Assembly: GCF_947497935.1 (NCBI RefSeq) | Contig: NZ_CANMIO010000001.1 | Coordinates: 434,001-498,000, forward strand | Direction: 5' to 3' | From: an uncultured Shewanella sp. | Lineage (GTDB): Bacteria > Pseudomonadota > Gammaproteobacteria > Enterobacterales > Shewanellaceae | Length of the DNA: 64,000 nucleotides | Shown: positions 35,526 through 42,912 of the stretch, one piece after another | Layout: each line of letters starts with the position of its first letter | Position numbering within the stretch: position 1 is the first letter of the stretch | Notes under the pieces: generated by a model | The model's database searches: none | Seen by the model: only the letters and a program-made list of their open reading frames with translations | What the model was told of the DNA's origin: nothing | Position numbers and translations under genes: made by a program

Positions 35526-37892
35526 TTATCGTGTCCAGACCCAGTTTTCAATGCTTTCTGGGTCAACCCCGTTGGCTTTGATATAGTTTCTGTGGTCGAC
35601 TAAGCGTTGAAGCATATCTGTGGTGATAGCGACATGTTGAGTTTCATCAATAACGCTTTGCTGGAATAGCTTGTACGCCATATCGATGACAAGGTGGTAA
35701 CGTGATGTACCATTACGCACACCCATATCGAATGGTGTTGTTGTTGAGCCTTCCTCTTCATAGCCTTTAATTCTGAAACGATCGCTACCCTTATAGTCAA
35801 ACACCAGTTTCTTAATGGTGTTTGGATAACCATGATAGTTAAATACCACGCCTTTATCGGCGGTAAAGACTTCATCCATTAACCAAGGCTTACTTTGGAA
35901 CTCTAGGCTACCTAGGCCACTGCTTGTTAGTTCGGTAACACTCACAAAACGAATGCGTACACGTGGTAAGAGCTCGCGAATGAGTACTAATGCTGCCATT
36001 GCTTCTTGAGTGACGTAGTCACCACAACCCACAAGAACTACATCTGGATTTTCATCTGATGCAAAATCCCAAACCATGACACCGTCTTTGGTTTGTTTTC
36101 GGGCTTCATCGAGCGTTAGCCATTGTGGCAGATCTTTCTTACCAGCAACTAAGATATTTAACTTGTCTCGATCGGCATAGGCGCGCTCGGTATAAACCAG
36201 CGTACTGTTACCGTCTGCAGGTAGATAAGCCGAAATGATCTTAGGGTGCTTCTCTAGCATCGCACCTAGGAAAGACGGATTTTGATGTGAGTAACCGTTG
36301 TGATCTTGGCGCTCAAGTAGTGATGACAATACGACGTTACAAGCAGGCACTGGTTTACGGAAGTGCACACCTTGGCTAGCGTAAACGTATTTACAGTATT
36401 GGTCAGCCATCGATGAGACAACTTGTGAGAACGCCTCATAAGTTGGGAACATCGCATGGCGGCCCGTTACGGTATAACCGTGTAACATACCGAACAATAG
36501 GTTCTCTGACAGTAGCTCGATGACTCTGCCGTCACGGGACATGTCTTCATCCCAGCTTTCGATAGGCCACTGCCATGCTCGGCTTGTTTCTTCAAATACA
36601 GCTTGTAGCTGATTTGAGTAGGTTTCGTCCGGGCAGAAAATACGTAGATTGCGTTGGTCGCGGTTGAGTTTAAATGCGTCTCGCATCCACTCCCCCATCT
36701 TATACATAGATAAGCCGCGATGACCGCGTGGGGTTTCTGGACCGTAGGCAAGCTTTTCAAGATCAGGTTGTGCCAATGCTCGAACGACTTCACCACCGTA
36801 GCTTAAATGTTGGCGACCACAAGTCAGCTCTTTAGGCGGCAGTAGTGATTGAATATCTTGGTCGAAGATCAGCTCACCTTTATTGTTGATACTATATAGT
36901 TCGCTAAATTTGTAGCTGGCTAACCATGTATTAAGCGCATCTAGGTGAGCCTTGTCACTAGCACACTTATTAACGATAACTTGGTGAGATTCGCAGTTGC
37001 CCTCTAGCTTCTTGCCGTTAAACTCAGCCGTACCCGTCCAGCCTTTTGCCGTACGCATCAAAATCACTGGCCAGCGAGGCTTAACAATGTCTTCGCCTGC
37101 GCGAGCTCGGGTCTGGATGTCATTGATCATTTCATATGATTTATCCATTGCCGCAGCCATTTGAACGTAAACGTCTTCCTCTAGCTGATCATCAACAATG
37201 ATTGGGTGATAACCTAAGCCTCTAAACTCAAGGTCAAGTTCTTCATGGCTCATACGACCCATACGAGTTGGACCAGAGATTTTGTAGCCGTTGATGTGTA
37301 CGATAGGCAGCACCGCACCATTGTTCTTTGGTGAAACAAGGCGGTTAGCGTACCAAGAGGCTGCAAGTGGCCCAGTTTCAGACTCACCGTCACCAATTAA
37401 ACAGGCGGCGATCAGATCGGGATTATCTAACACGGCGCCCCAAGCAACAGAGAGCGAATAACCTAATTCGCCACCTTCTAGGATTTGACCTGGCGCTTCT
37501 GGGTTTGCATGAGATGGGTAGCCATAGGCTGCTGAGAACTTCTGGCAAATATCGGTAATACCGTCCTCGTTATATGGAATGATATCTGGGTAGAAGTGGC
37601 TCAAGGAGCCTTCCATAAATAGGTTTGCTTGAACGGCTGGGAAGCCATGTCCTGGGCCGACCAAGTAAACGAAGGAGCGATTGTGCTTTGTGATAAGCCT
37701 GTTGACGTTGGCATACACAAAGTTGATACCTGGGCAGGTTCCCCAGTGGCCAAGTAGCCTTGGCTTGATATCGCTATGTTCGAGTGCGCGTTTATGCAGC
37801 ACGTTTTTCTTTAAGTAAATTTGTGATGTCGCTAGAAAGTTAGTTGCTCGAACAAATTTCTTTAGTGCGACAATTTCTTGCTGATGTGCCAT
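35526..37892 (-). CDS. xfp: phosphoketolase (xylulose 5-phosphate / fructose 6-phosphate)
   Basis: This TPP-dependent enzyme splits xylulose 5-phosphate or fructose 6-phosphate with inorganic phosphate into acetyl phosphate and an aldose phosphate. The 788-residue protein has both family signatures: EGGELGYSLSVAWG (near residue 142) and the TPP-binding GDGESETGPLAASW (near 171). LLGHWGTCPGINFVY near residue 46 and VGPGHGFPA follow the family. The ATG at 37892 has GGGGAT just upstream; the in-frame ATG at 37904 overlaps that site. Monocistronic, with a perfect HexR-like palindrome about 60 bp before the start. Confidence 0.95.
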   Translation of the reverse strand: MAHQQEIVALKKFVRATNFLATSQIYLKKNVLHKRALEHSDIKPRLLGHWGTCPGINFVYANVNRLITKHNRSFVYLVGPGHGFPAVQANLFMEGSLSHFYPDIIPYNEDGITDICQKFSAAYGYPSHANPEAPGQILEGGELGYSLSVAWGAVLDNPDLIAACLIGDGESETGPLAASWYANRLVSPKNNGAVLPIVHINGYKISGPTRMGRMSHEELDLEFRGLGYHPIIVDDQLEEDVYVQMAAAMDKSYEMINDIQTRARAGEDIVKPRWPVILMRTAKGWTGTAEFNGKKLEGNCESHQVIVNKCASDKAHLDALNTWLASYKFSELYSINNKGELIFDQDIQSLLPPKELTCGRQHLSYGGEVVRALAQPDLEKLAYGPETPRGHRGLSMYKMGEWMRDAFKLNRDQRNLRIFCPDETYSNQLQAVFEETSRAWQWPIESWDEDMSRDGRVIELLSENLLFGMLHGYTVTGRHAMFPTYEAFSQVVSSMADQYCKYVYASQGVHFRKPVPACNVVLSSLLERQDHNGYSHQNPSFLGAMLEKHPKIISAYLPADGNSTLVYTERAYADRDKLNILVAGKKDLPQWLTLDEARKQTKDGVMVWDFASDENPDVVLVGCGDYVTQEAMAALVLIRELLPRVRIRFVSVTELTSSGLGSLEFQSKPWLMDEVFTADKGVVFNYHGYPNTIKKLVFDYKGSDRFRIKGYEEEGSTTTPFDMGVRNGTSRYHLVIDMAYKLFQQSVIDETQHVAITTDMLQRLVDHRNYIKANGVDPESIENWVWTR

Positions 37893-37950
37893 AAATATCC
37901 CCATTTACGTAATCATAAAGTTAAACAAATTTCATAATAGTCACTATATT

Positions 37951-37965
37951 TGTAATTTTATTACA
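37951..37965. promoter_or_regulatory. HexR-box palindrome upstream of phosphoketolase
   Basis: TGTAATTTTATTACA is a perfect dyad with TGTAAT and ATTACA arms around a 3-bp centre. It fits the HexR consensus tGTAATwwwATTACa known from Shewanella central-carbon genes. Confidence 0.7.
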
Positions 37966-38108
37966 AAAACGTGGTCTAGCTCCGATTTTTTGAAAGCAAT
38001 TTGTACAAAAAGTATAGTCATTTGCATGTGAATGTTGTGTTAATTTGGTTATTTTGGGTCGCGTTGTTTGTGTGGAGGTGTGACGCTGATGTCAGGTAAG
38101 TGCTTAAC

Positions 38109-38124
38109 TGTGATCTATATCGCT
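38109..38124. promoter_or_regulatory. possible CRP site (one good half)
   Basis: TGTGATCTATATCGCT has a perfect left half and a degraded right half, about 190 bp before the symporter gene. Confidence 0.3.
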
Positions 38125-38263
38125 CGGGATTGAAGCAATGCTATGCTATTTTGCTGCGCGTAATACAGCAGGCGTGATGTAGTTTTTTCACGTTTAAGAC
38201 AATTTGAAAATAAAATCTGCTGTTATTTAAATACTTAGGAAGGTTTAATACAGGGTAGATACC

Positions 38264-38291
38264 ATCGGGGGCAGGATTGGCCCGAATGGGT
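38264..38291 (+). promoter_or_regulatory. GC-rich hairpin before the AGCS start codon
   Basis: CCAT-CGGG pairs with CCCG-AATGG around an 11-base loop, ending about 22 bp before the ATG. It could influence translation. It does not match a glycine riboswitch. Confidence 0.3.
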
Positions 38292-38313
38292 TTGTCATGG
38301 GGATTGAAATAAT

Positions 38314-39801
38314 ATGATAGAAACAACGGTTAATTTTCTCAATGCGCTGCTTTGGGGAAAGCTATTAGTATACGGACTGGTTGGTGCCGGACTGTATTTT
38401 ACAGTTCGACTGGCATTTATTCAGCTTACTCATTTTAAGCATTCTGGTGAAATAATGCTTAAAAGCCGACAAGGCGGAGGCCGACAAGGCCTTTCATCTT
38501 TCCAGGTTTTCTGTACCAGTATGGCGGCTCGTGTCGGCGCTGGTAATATGGCTGGTGTGGCGGTTGCGATTACGGCGGCAGGCCCTGGCGCTGTATTCTG
38601 GATGTGGCTTATTGCCATTCTAGGTATGGCTACCGCAATGATTGAGTCAACATTGGCACAGGTTTATAAAGTGCGCGATCAAGACGGTCTATTCCGCGGT
38701 GGTCCGTCCTATTATATGGAAAAGGGCCTTGGTCAGCGTTGGATGGGAATTTTATTCTCAATCTTCCTGATTATCGCCTTCGGTCTGGTATTTAACGCTG
38801 TTCAAGCCAATACCATCACTGGTGCTATGACGCAGGTCTTTAATTTAGATGCGACTTACGTCGGTATCGGGATTGTGATCGCCAGTGCCTTTGTGATTGT
38901 GGGTGGCTTGAATAAAGTGGCTAAGATTTCGGAAATTGTTGTTCCGATTATGGCTATAGCCTATATCTTGATTGCTTTTGTCGTTGTTGCTATGAACATC
39001 GAGAAGCTACCTGACGTATTTATGTTGGTGATTAAGAGTGCATTTGGCCTGCAAGAAGCCGTTGCTGGTGGTGTGGCTTATACCATTGCTCAAGCTATGC
39101 AAGCAGGTATCGCTCGCGGACTATTCTCTAACGAAGCGGGTATGGGTAGTGCGGCGAACGTTGCTGCGAGTGCATCACCAAATCCTAATCATCCAGCATC
39201 GCAAGGCTTTGTACAGATGATGGGCGTGTTTGTCGATACTATCGTTATCTGTACTGCGACTGCGGCAATCATTTTGTTAGCAGGCGACTTAGGCTCAGAT
39301 GGTGATGGCATCAAGCTAACCATCGAGGCATTGACTCAACATGTTGGTCCATGGGGAGGCGGGTTCGTAGCATTAGCAATTTTGTTATTCTGCTTCACCT
39401 CAATTATTGCTAACTACTCATACGCTGAAACCAACGTGATTTTCTTATCGGGTAACAGTAAGAAAGCGCTGCCTATCTTTAGAGTGTGTGTATTAGGTAT
39501 GGTGATGTTTGGTGCTGTAGCTAAGATTGGCTTAGTGTGGAACTTAGCCGACGTGTCAATGGGCTTAATGGCAACTGTAAACATTATCGCCTTACTGCTG
39601 CTGTCTGGTTTAGCTATTCGAGTGATTAACGATTATCGCCAACAATTAAAGAATGGTGAAACTCCAACCTTCGATGCTAGCAAGTTCCCTGAGTTGTCTA
39701 ACTTAGAAGGCGGGATCTGGACGAGTAAAACAGTTGAAGAAGAAGCTAAGGCTCAGGCCAAAGCAGAAGCTCAAGCTGAAGCGGATGCGACTCGTGCTTA
39801 A
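38314..39801 (+). CDS. alanine/glycine:Na+ symporter (AGCS family)
   Basis: This 495-residue membrane protein has about 10-11 transmembrane helices. The AGCS signatures are present: TSMAARVGAGNMAGVAVAITAAGPGAVFW near residue 68 and GIARGLFSNEAGMGSAANVAASA near 270. The family imports alanine or glycine with Na+. The C-terminal tail is charged and ends in a low-complexity EEAKAQAKAEAQAEADA run. The ATG at 38314 begins a sensible first helix. A strong terminator follows. Confidence 0.93.
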   Translation: MIETTVNFLNALLWGKLLVYGLVGAGLYFTVRLAFIQLTHFKHSGEIMLKSRQGGGRQGLSSFQVFCTSMAARVGAGNMAGVAVAITAAGPGAVFWMWLIAILGMATAMIESTLAQVYKVRDQDGLFRGGPSYYMEKGLGQRWMGILFSIFLIIAFGLVFNAVQANTITGAMTQVFNLDATYVGIGIVIASAFVIVGGLNKVAKISEIVVPIMAIAYILIAFVVVAMNIEKLPDVFMLVIKSAFGLQEAVAGGVAYTIAQAMQAGIARGLFSNEAGMGSAANVAASASPNPNHPASQGFVQMMGVFVDTIVICTATAAIILLAGDLGSDGDGIKLTIEALTQHVGPWGGGFVALAILLFCFTSIIANYSYAETNVIFLSGNSKKALPIFRVCVLGMVMFGAVAKIGLVWNLADVSMGLMATVNIIALLLLSGLAIRVINDYRQQLKNGETPTFDASKFPELSNLEGGIWTSKTVEEEAKAQAKAEAQAEADATRA

Positions 39802-39826
39802 TCTATAAGCTTTATCAGTACAATCT

Positions 39827-39857
39827 AAAAACCACACCGTTAAAGTGTGGTTTTTTT
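39827..39857 (+). terminator. terminator of the AGCS gene
   Basis: AAACCACAC-CGTTAAA-GTGTGGTTT stem with a following T-run. Confidence 0.9.
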
Positions 39858-40087
39858 GTTTTTGTTCAGTATGATTGTCTAAACCAATCAATATAAAGAC
39901 TTGATCGCTAAAACTCACTTTTTAAGAGTGTATTGGCTAGCTACTTCTGTGTTGAATGAACTCATAAGGGAATAACCTTTATCTCATTCACTCGCCTTGA
40001 ATTAGTCACCAAAAAGCACTCTGAGTAGCTCAACTTCCGATAATGATTGGTATTAGTTTAAGAATTTATCTTTTAGGGACTTAATGC

Positions 40088-40861
40088 ATGCTGATCTTGA
40101 TCTCTCCAGCCAAAACACTAGATTTTGACAATCCTCCTGGCAGCGAAAACTATTCAATGCCAACCTTACTCGATCAAAGTGAACAGCTGATTGAGGTTTG
40201 CCGCAAACTAACACCGACTGATGTGGCAACACTGATGAAGGTTAGCGATAAAATTGCAGGTTTAAACGTAGCAAGATTTAGCTCTTGGCAGAAAGATTTT
40301 ACGCCGACTAACGCCAAGCAAGCCGTATTCGCTTTTCGTGGTGATGTATACACGGGACTAGATGCAGATACACTTTCCCCTCAGGCGCTAGATAAGGCTC
40401 AGCAGCAGTTGAGGATCCTTTCAGGCCTATACGGTTTGCTTAAGCCTCTGGATTTAATGCAGCCTTATCGTTTGGAGATGGGGACGCGTTTAGCCAACGA
40501 GCGAGGAACTAATCTCTATCAATTCTGGGGTGATATCATCACCGATGAGTTAAATCAAACAACATCAGAGCAGGGTAGTGAGCTTATTATCAACCTAGCG
40601 TCAAATGAATACTTTAAAGCGGTTAAGCCTAAGAAGTTAAACGCAGGCTTGATAACTCCAGTGTTTAAAGACTGTAAAAACGGTCAGTACAAGGTGATTA
40701 GCTTCTTTGCCAAAAAAGCTCGTGGCATGATGGTACGTTATATCCTAGATAATAATATTGATTCGTTAGAGGCGTTAACCAAGTTCGATACCGCAGGTTA
40801 TTACTACAGTGAGAAAGACTCGACAGTAAACGAGCCGGTCTTTCTGCGCGAAGAGCAATAA
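40088..40861 (+). CDS. yaaA: peroxide stress protein YaaA (DUF328)
   Basis: YaaA lowers intracellular free iron and oxidative damage under H2O2 stress, and is OxyR-controlled in E. coli. The 257-residue protein shows [19 protein letters not shown] at the N-terminus, RFSSW and [40 protein letters not shown] and [11 protein letters not shown]. These are all typical family blocks. In E. coli it neighbours thr genes; here it stands alone between two terminators. Confidence 0.94.
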   Translation: MLILISPAKTLDFDNPPGSENYSMPTLLDQSEQLIEVCRKLTPTDVATLMKVSDKIAGLNVARFSSWQKDFTPTNAKQAVFAFRGDVYTGLDADTLSPQALDKAQQQLRILSGLYGLLKPLDLMQPYRLEMGTRLANERGTNLYQFWGDIITDELNQTTSEQGSELIINLASNEYFKAVKPKKLNAGLITPVFKDCKNGQYKVISFFAKKARGMMVRYILDNNIDSLEALTKFDTAGYYYSEKDSTVNEPVFLREEQ

Positions 40862-40882
40862 TACTTAAGTTTCGCGAGTCGC

Positions 40883-40918
40883 AAAAGAAAAGCAGCCAGA
40901 TGGCTGCTTTTCTTTTTG
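40883..40918 (+). terminator. terminator of yaaA
   Basis: AAAAGAAAAGCAGCC-AGA-TGGCTGCTTTTCTTTT, a long stem ending in T residues. Confidence 0.88.
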
Positions 40919-40938
40919 TAAGGCGATAAAGTTTACTC

Positions 40939-40960
40939 ATCTTCGCTATCAAGCGAAGAT
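40939..40960. repeat. perfect short hairpin
   Basis: ATCTTCGCT-ATCA-AGCGAAGAT, 9-bp stem with a 4-base loop, 20 bp beyond the yaaA terminator. It may be a second terminator-like structure. Confidence 0.4.
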
Positions 40961-41271
40961 TCATTTTGGATTGTCCCACTAGCTTGCTATGACGCGATAA
41001 AGCAGATAAACAACGCATAAGCGGAATGTTTTGTTTGAGTGCTGGATTCTCGACCTTGTCTAGCGTGACTTAGTATGTCGTTAGCCTGTGGTGATAATCA
41101 AAGTAATGAGTTATCTCTTATTTGAGCGATACAGCCTGATGGCCCTGTCTGATGGAATAGCCGCATCTGAGTCAACAGAAGCTATGTTCTAGGCCATTAC
41201 TATCTCATTTGCTATCACATCCGTGATCAGCTCTATTAATCTCTTAAATCCTGTCTCACAGGTTCTAAGGC

Positions 41272-41592
41272 CTACCTGAATGATGGTTTAATACCAAAAT
41301 CAGCTTTAGTCGAAATACTCGTATTTGTTATAAAGCCATCAAAATGTGGAGGTAATAAATCAGCTGAGCGCTTATACGAGCCATACAGTCCTTTGACTTT
41401 TGGAGTCGACTCAACAGGTAAAGATTCAACACGTTCGTCTGTGTAATTAGAGTAAAAGGCTTTTTGTTGTCATTTCGTTGCAACTGGATTGTCGCTATAG
41501 TCTGTATAGATGTTTTGATAGCCCTTTAAGCAGAGACAAACTGACCCTAAGAGCGTGTTGAGATAGATGTTTATTAAGAGTTTTCTCTGTTT
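41272..41592 (-). pseudogene. decayed coding remnant with internal stop
   Basis: One minus-strand frame from 41592 to a TAG at 41272-41274 reads like protein on both sides of a single in-frame TGA (41470-41472). Before it comes a hydrophobic run and KGYQNIYTDYSDNPVATK. After it come SNYTDERVESLPVEST, KVKGLYGSYKRSADLLPPHF and DGFITNTSISTKADFG. No start codon opens the frame. I cannot name the parent gene. Degeneration of an accessory or mobile gene is the simplest reading; chance is possible. Confidence 0.3.
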
Positions 41593-41712
41593 TTATTACT
41601 TATATCCCACTTTTAAAAACAATCTAGCAAAAAGTGTGCTTTACCTCCCGACTATATCTGTAAGGCAACGCTATATTAGGGCGTCGGTTTGTTTTAGGAG
41701 AAATGGCTCGTA

Positions 41713-42027
41713 ATGAATATAGAATTAATGCAGCAACGAGCAGACCATGCCGTTGTATTGTTGAAAGCGTTAGCCAATGAACGTCGTTTATTTATCTTAT
41801 GTTACCTTCTTAATGAAGGCGAGATGTGCGTTGGTGAAATGAACAAGAAATTGGGTTTAAGCCAATCAGCTCTGTCCCAGCATTTAGCTTGGTTACGTAA
41901 AGATAATTTAGTAGAAACACGCAAGGAAGCTCAAACGGTTTATTATTCGTTAAAGAGCGATGAAGTTGCTGAGATCATTAAATTACTGAACAACATCTAT
42001 TGCGATAGCTTAAAGACGGTAGCTTAA
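41713..42027 (+). CDS. ArsR-family repressor of the YgaV/BigR/SqrR type
   Basis: This 104-residue winged-helix protein has the recognition segment GLSQSALSQHLAWLRKDNLVETRKEAQTVYYSL. Two cysteines, Cys30 (FILCYLL) and Cys97 (NIYCDSL), lie 67 residues apart. They match the conserved pair of YgaV/BigR/SqrR regulators, which form an intramolecular tetrasulfide or disulfide with reactive sulfur species. A third cysteine is at 39 (EMCVGE). The metal-binding Cys-x-Cys box of ArsR/SmtB is absent. No sulfur-oxidation gene is adjacent, so its targets are unknown. A terminator follows. Confidence 0.85.
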   Translation: MNIELMQQRADHAVVLLKALANERRLFILCYLLNEGEMCVGEMNKKLGLSQSALSQHLAWLRKDNLVETRKEAQTVYYSLKSDEVAEIIKLLNNIYCDSLKTVA

Positions 42028-42115
42028 TTAAAGCTAGGTTCAGTTTTTAGCGGAGGTGGTTTATTTGCTAAGAACTGGTTTCAGCCTGAAAGCTGTCAGC
42101 ACAGTAGATGAAATA

Positions 42116-42142
42116 TAGAGAGGCTTGCCTCTCTATTTTTTT
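42116..42142 (+). terminator. terminator of the ArsR-type gene
   Basis: TAGAGAGGC-TT-GCCTCTCTA followed by seven T residues. Confidence 0.9.
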
Positions 42143-42342
42143 ATCTGCAGATTTTAAAACTATAGGTCTAAAGGCTTTGAGTTTTGAGGCTTTGGATGAG
42201 TTAGAGGTGTTTGGGCTGGATTGGATTGGTTTGAAGGGGTTTGAAGGGATTTATCGCACTCAAGCAGAGCACTGTTACTTGTTTGGCTTATATTAGAGCC
42301 TTTATTATCTATGATGATGCTGCAGTAGTGAAAATTAGATAT

Positions 42343-42370
42343 AAAAAAACCGGCCAAGGCCGGTTTTTTT
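42343..42370 (-). terminator. terminator of rpsT
   Basis: AAAAACCGGCC-AA-GGCCGGTTTTT with T-runs on both strands. Confidence 0.9.
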
Positions 42371-42390
42371 CATTTGCTTTAAAACTAAAA

Positions 42391-42657
42391 TTAAGCTGCT
42401 AGAGCTTTGATTTTAGCGTTCAAGCGTGACTTATAACGAGCAGCCTTATTCTTGTGAATAAGACCTTTAGTCGCCATACGGTCAACAATTGGTTGTGCTA
42501 CAGCGAAAGCAGCAGTAGCTGTCGCGTGGTCACCTGCATTGATTGCAGCAATTACTTTTTTAACGTAAGTACGTAACATTGAGCTACGGCTAGCGTTGTG
42601 TTGGCGACGCTTTTCAGATTGAAGCGCGCGCTTCTTTGCAGACTTGCTATTAGCCAA
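42391..42657 (-). CDS. rpsT: 30S ribosomal protein S20
   Basis: S20 binds the 5' domain of 16S rRNA. The 88-residue basic protein starts [21 protein letters not shown] and ends in [15 protein letters not shown], the standard family ends. Divergent from murJ, as in many gammaproteobacteria. Confidence 0.97.
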   Translation of the reverse strand: MANSKSAKKRALQSEKRRQHNASRSSMLRTYVKKVIAAINAGDHATATAAFAVAQPIVDRMATKGLIHKNKAARYKSRLNAKIKALAA

Positions 42658-42912
42658 GGTGCAACTCCTAAAACTGGGATTGGTATTTTTAAGGTCGAGG
42701 AATATGCCCTATTTTTGCCACTTTGTCAATGACAATGATCGAATCAATCTGATTAACTCAAAATAATCCAACCAGCTTGGCTATCTTCAACCTAACTCGT
42801 GTAATATGTGGCCCAATTCTAGCAGGTATTACCATGAGACAATAGAGGCAATACCAATTTTTACGTGATATTGCCTAAAGTAATTTAGCTCTATTTCGGA
42901 GCAGGGGGCGTT

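Larger units (their letters stand above)
37893..38313. other. divergent regulatory region phosphoketolase / AGCS symporter
   Basis: 421 bp containing a HexR-like box (37951-37965), a CRP-like half-conserved site (38109-38124) and a hairpin just before the symporter start (38264-38291). No ORF was recognised. Confidence 0.5.
40862..41712. other. 851-bp region without intact genes
   Basis: After the yaaA terminator (40883-40918) comes a perfect hairpin (40939-40960: ATCTTCGCT-ATCA-AGCGAAGAT). About 300 bp of unassigned sequence follows, then a minus-strand decayed coding stretch (41272-41592) and the leader of the ArsR-type regulator. The middle part (about 41100-41270) also shows short coherent-looking codon runs interrupted by stops. 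The region looks like a decayed gene or mobile element. Confidence 0.45.
42028..42390. other. intergenic region between the ArsR-type gene and rpsT
   Basis: Contains the terminator of the regulator gene (42116-42142), a G/T-rich strand-asymmetric stretch (about 42163-42255) with several GG/GGG/GGGG runs, and the rpsT terminator (42343-42370). The open frame through the G/T-rich stretch is compositional, not a credible gene. Confidence 0.45.

Noticed and set aside
38220..38313. Possible glycine riboswitch before the AGCS gene
   Set aside because: The conserved purine-rich and GC-paired glycine aptamer segments are absent; only a single hairpin is visible.
38141..38326. Minus-strand ORF of 61 codons upstream of the AGCS gene
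   Set aside because: It lies in the regulatory region antisense to the symporter start, with no ribosome-binding site or recognisable protein features.
40698..41018. Minus-strand ORF of 106 codons across the yaaA end
   Set aside because: It overlaps yaaA and its terminator in antisense and shows no protein-family resemblance.
42108..42357. Small ORFs on both strands
   Set aside because: Produced by the G/T-rich tract and the surrounding terminators; one begins inside the terminator of the ArsR-type gene.
42847..42878. 8-bp hairpin GGCAATA...TATTGCC upstream of murJ
   Set aside because: Short and AT-rich with a 15-base loop. It shares only the TACCAAT string with the repeat at 29131, too little to call another copy.
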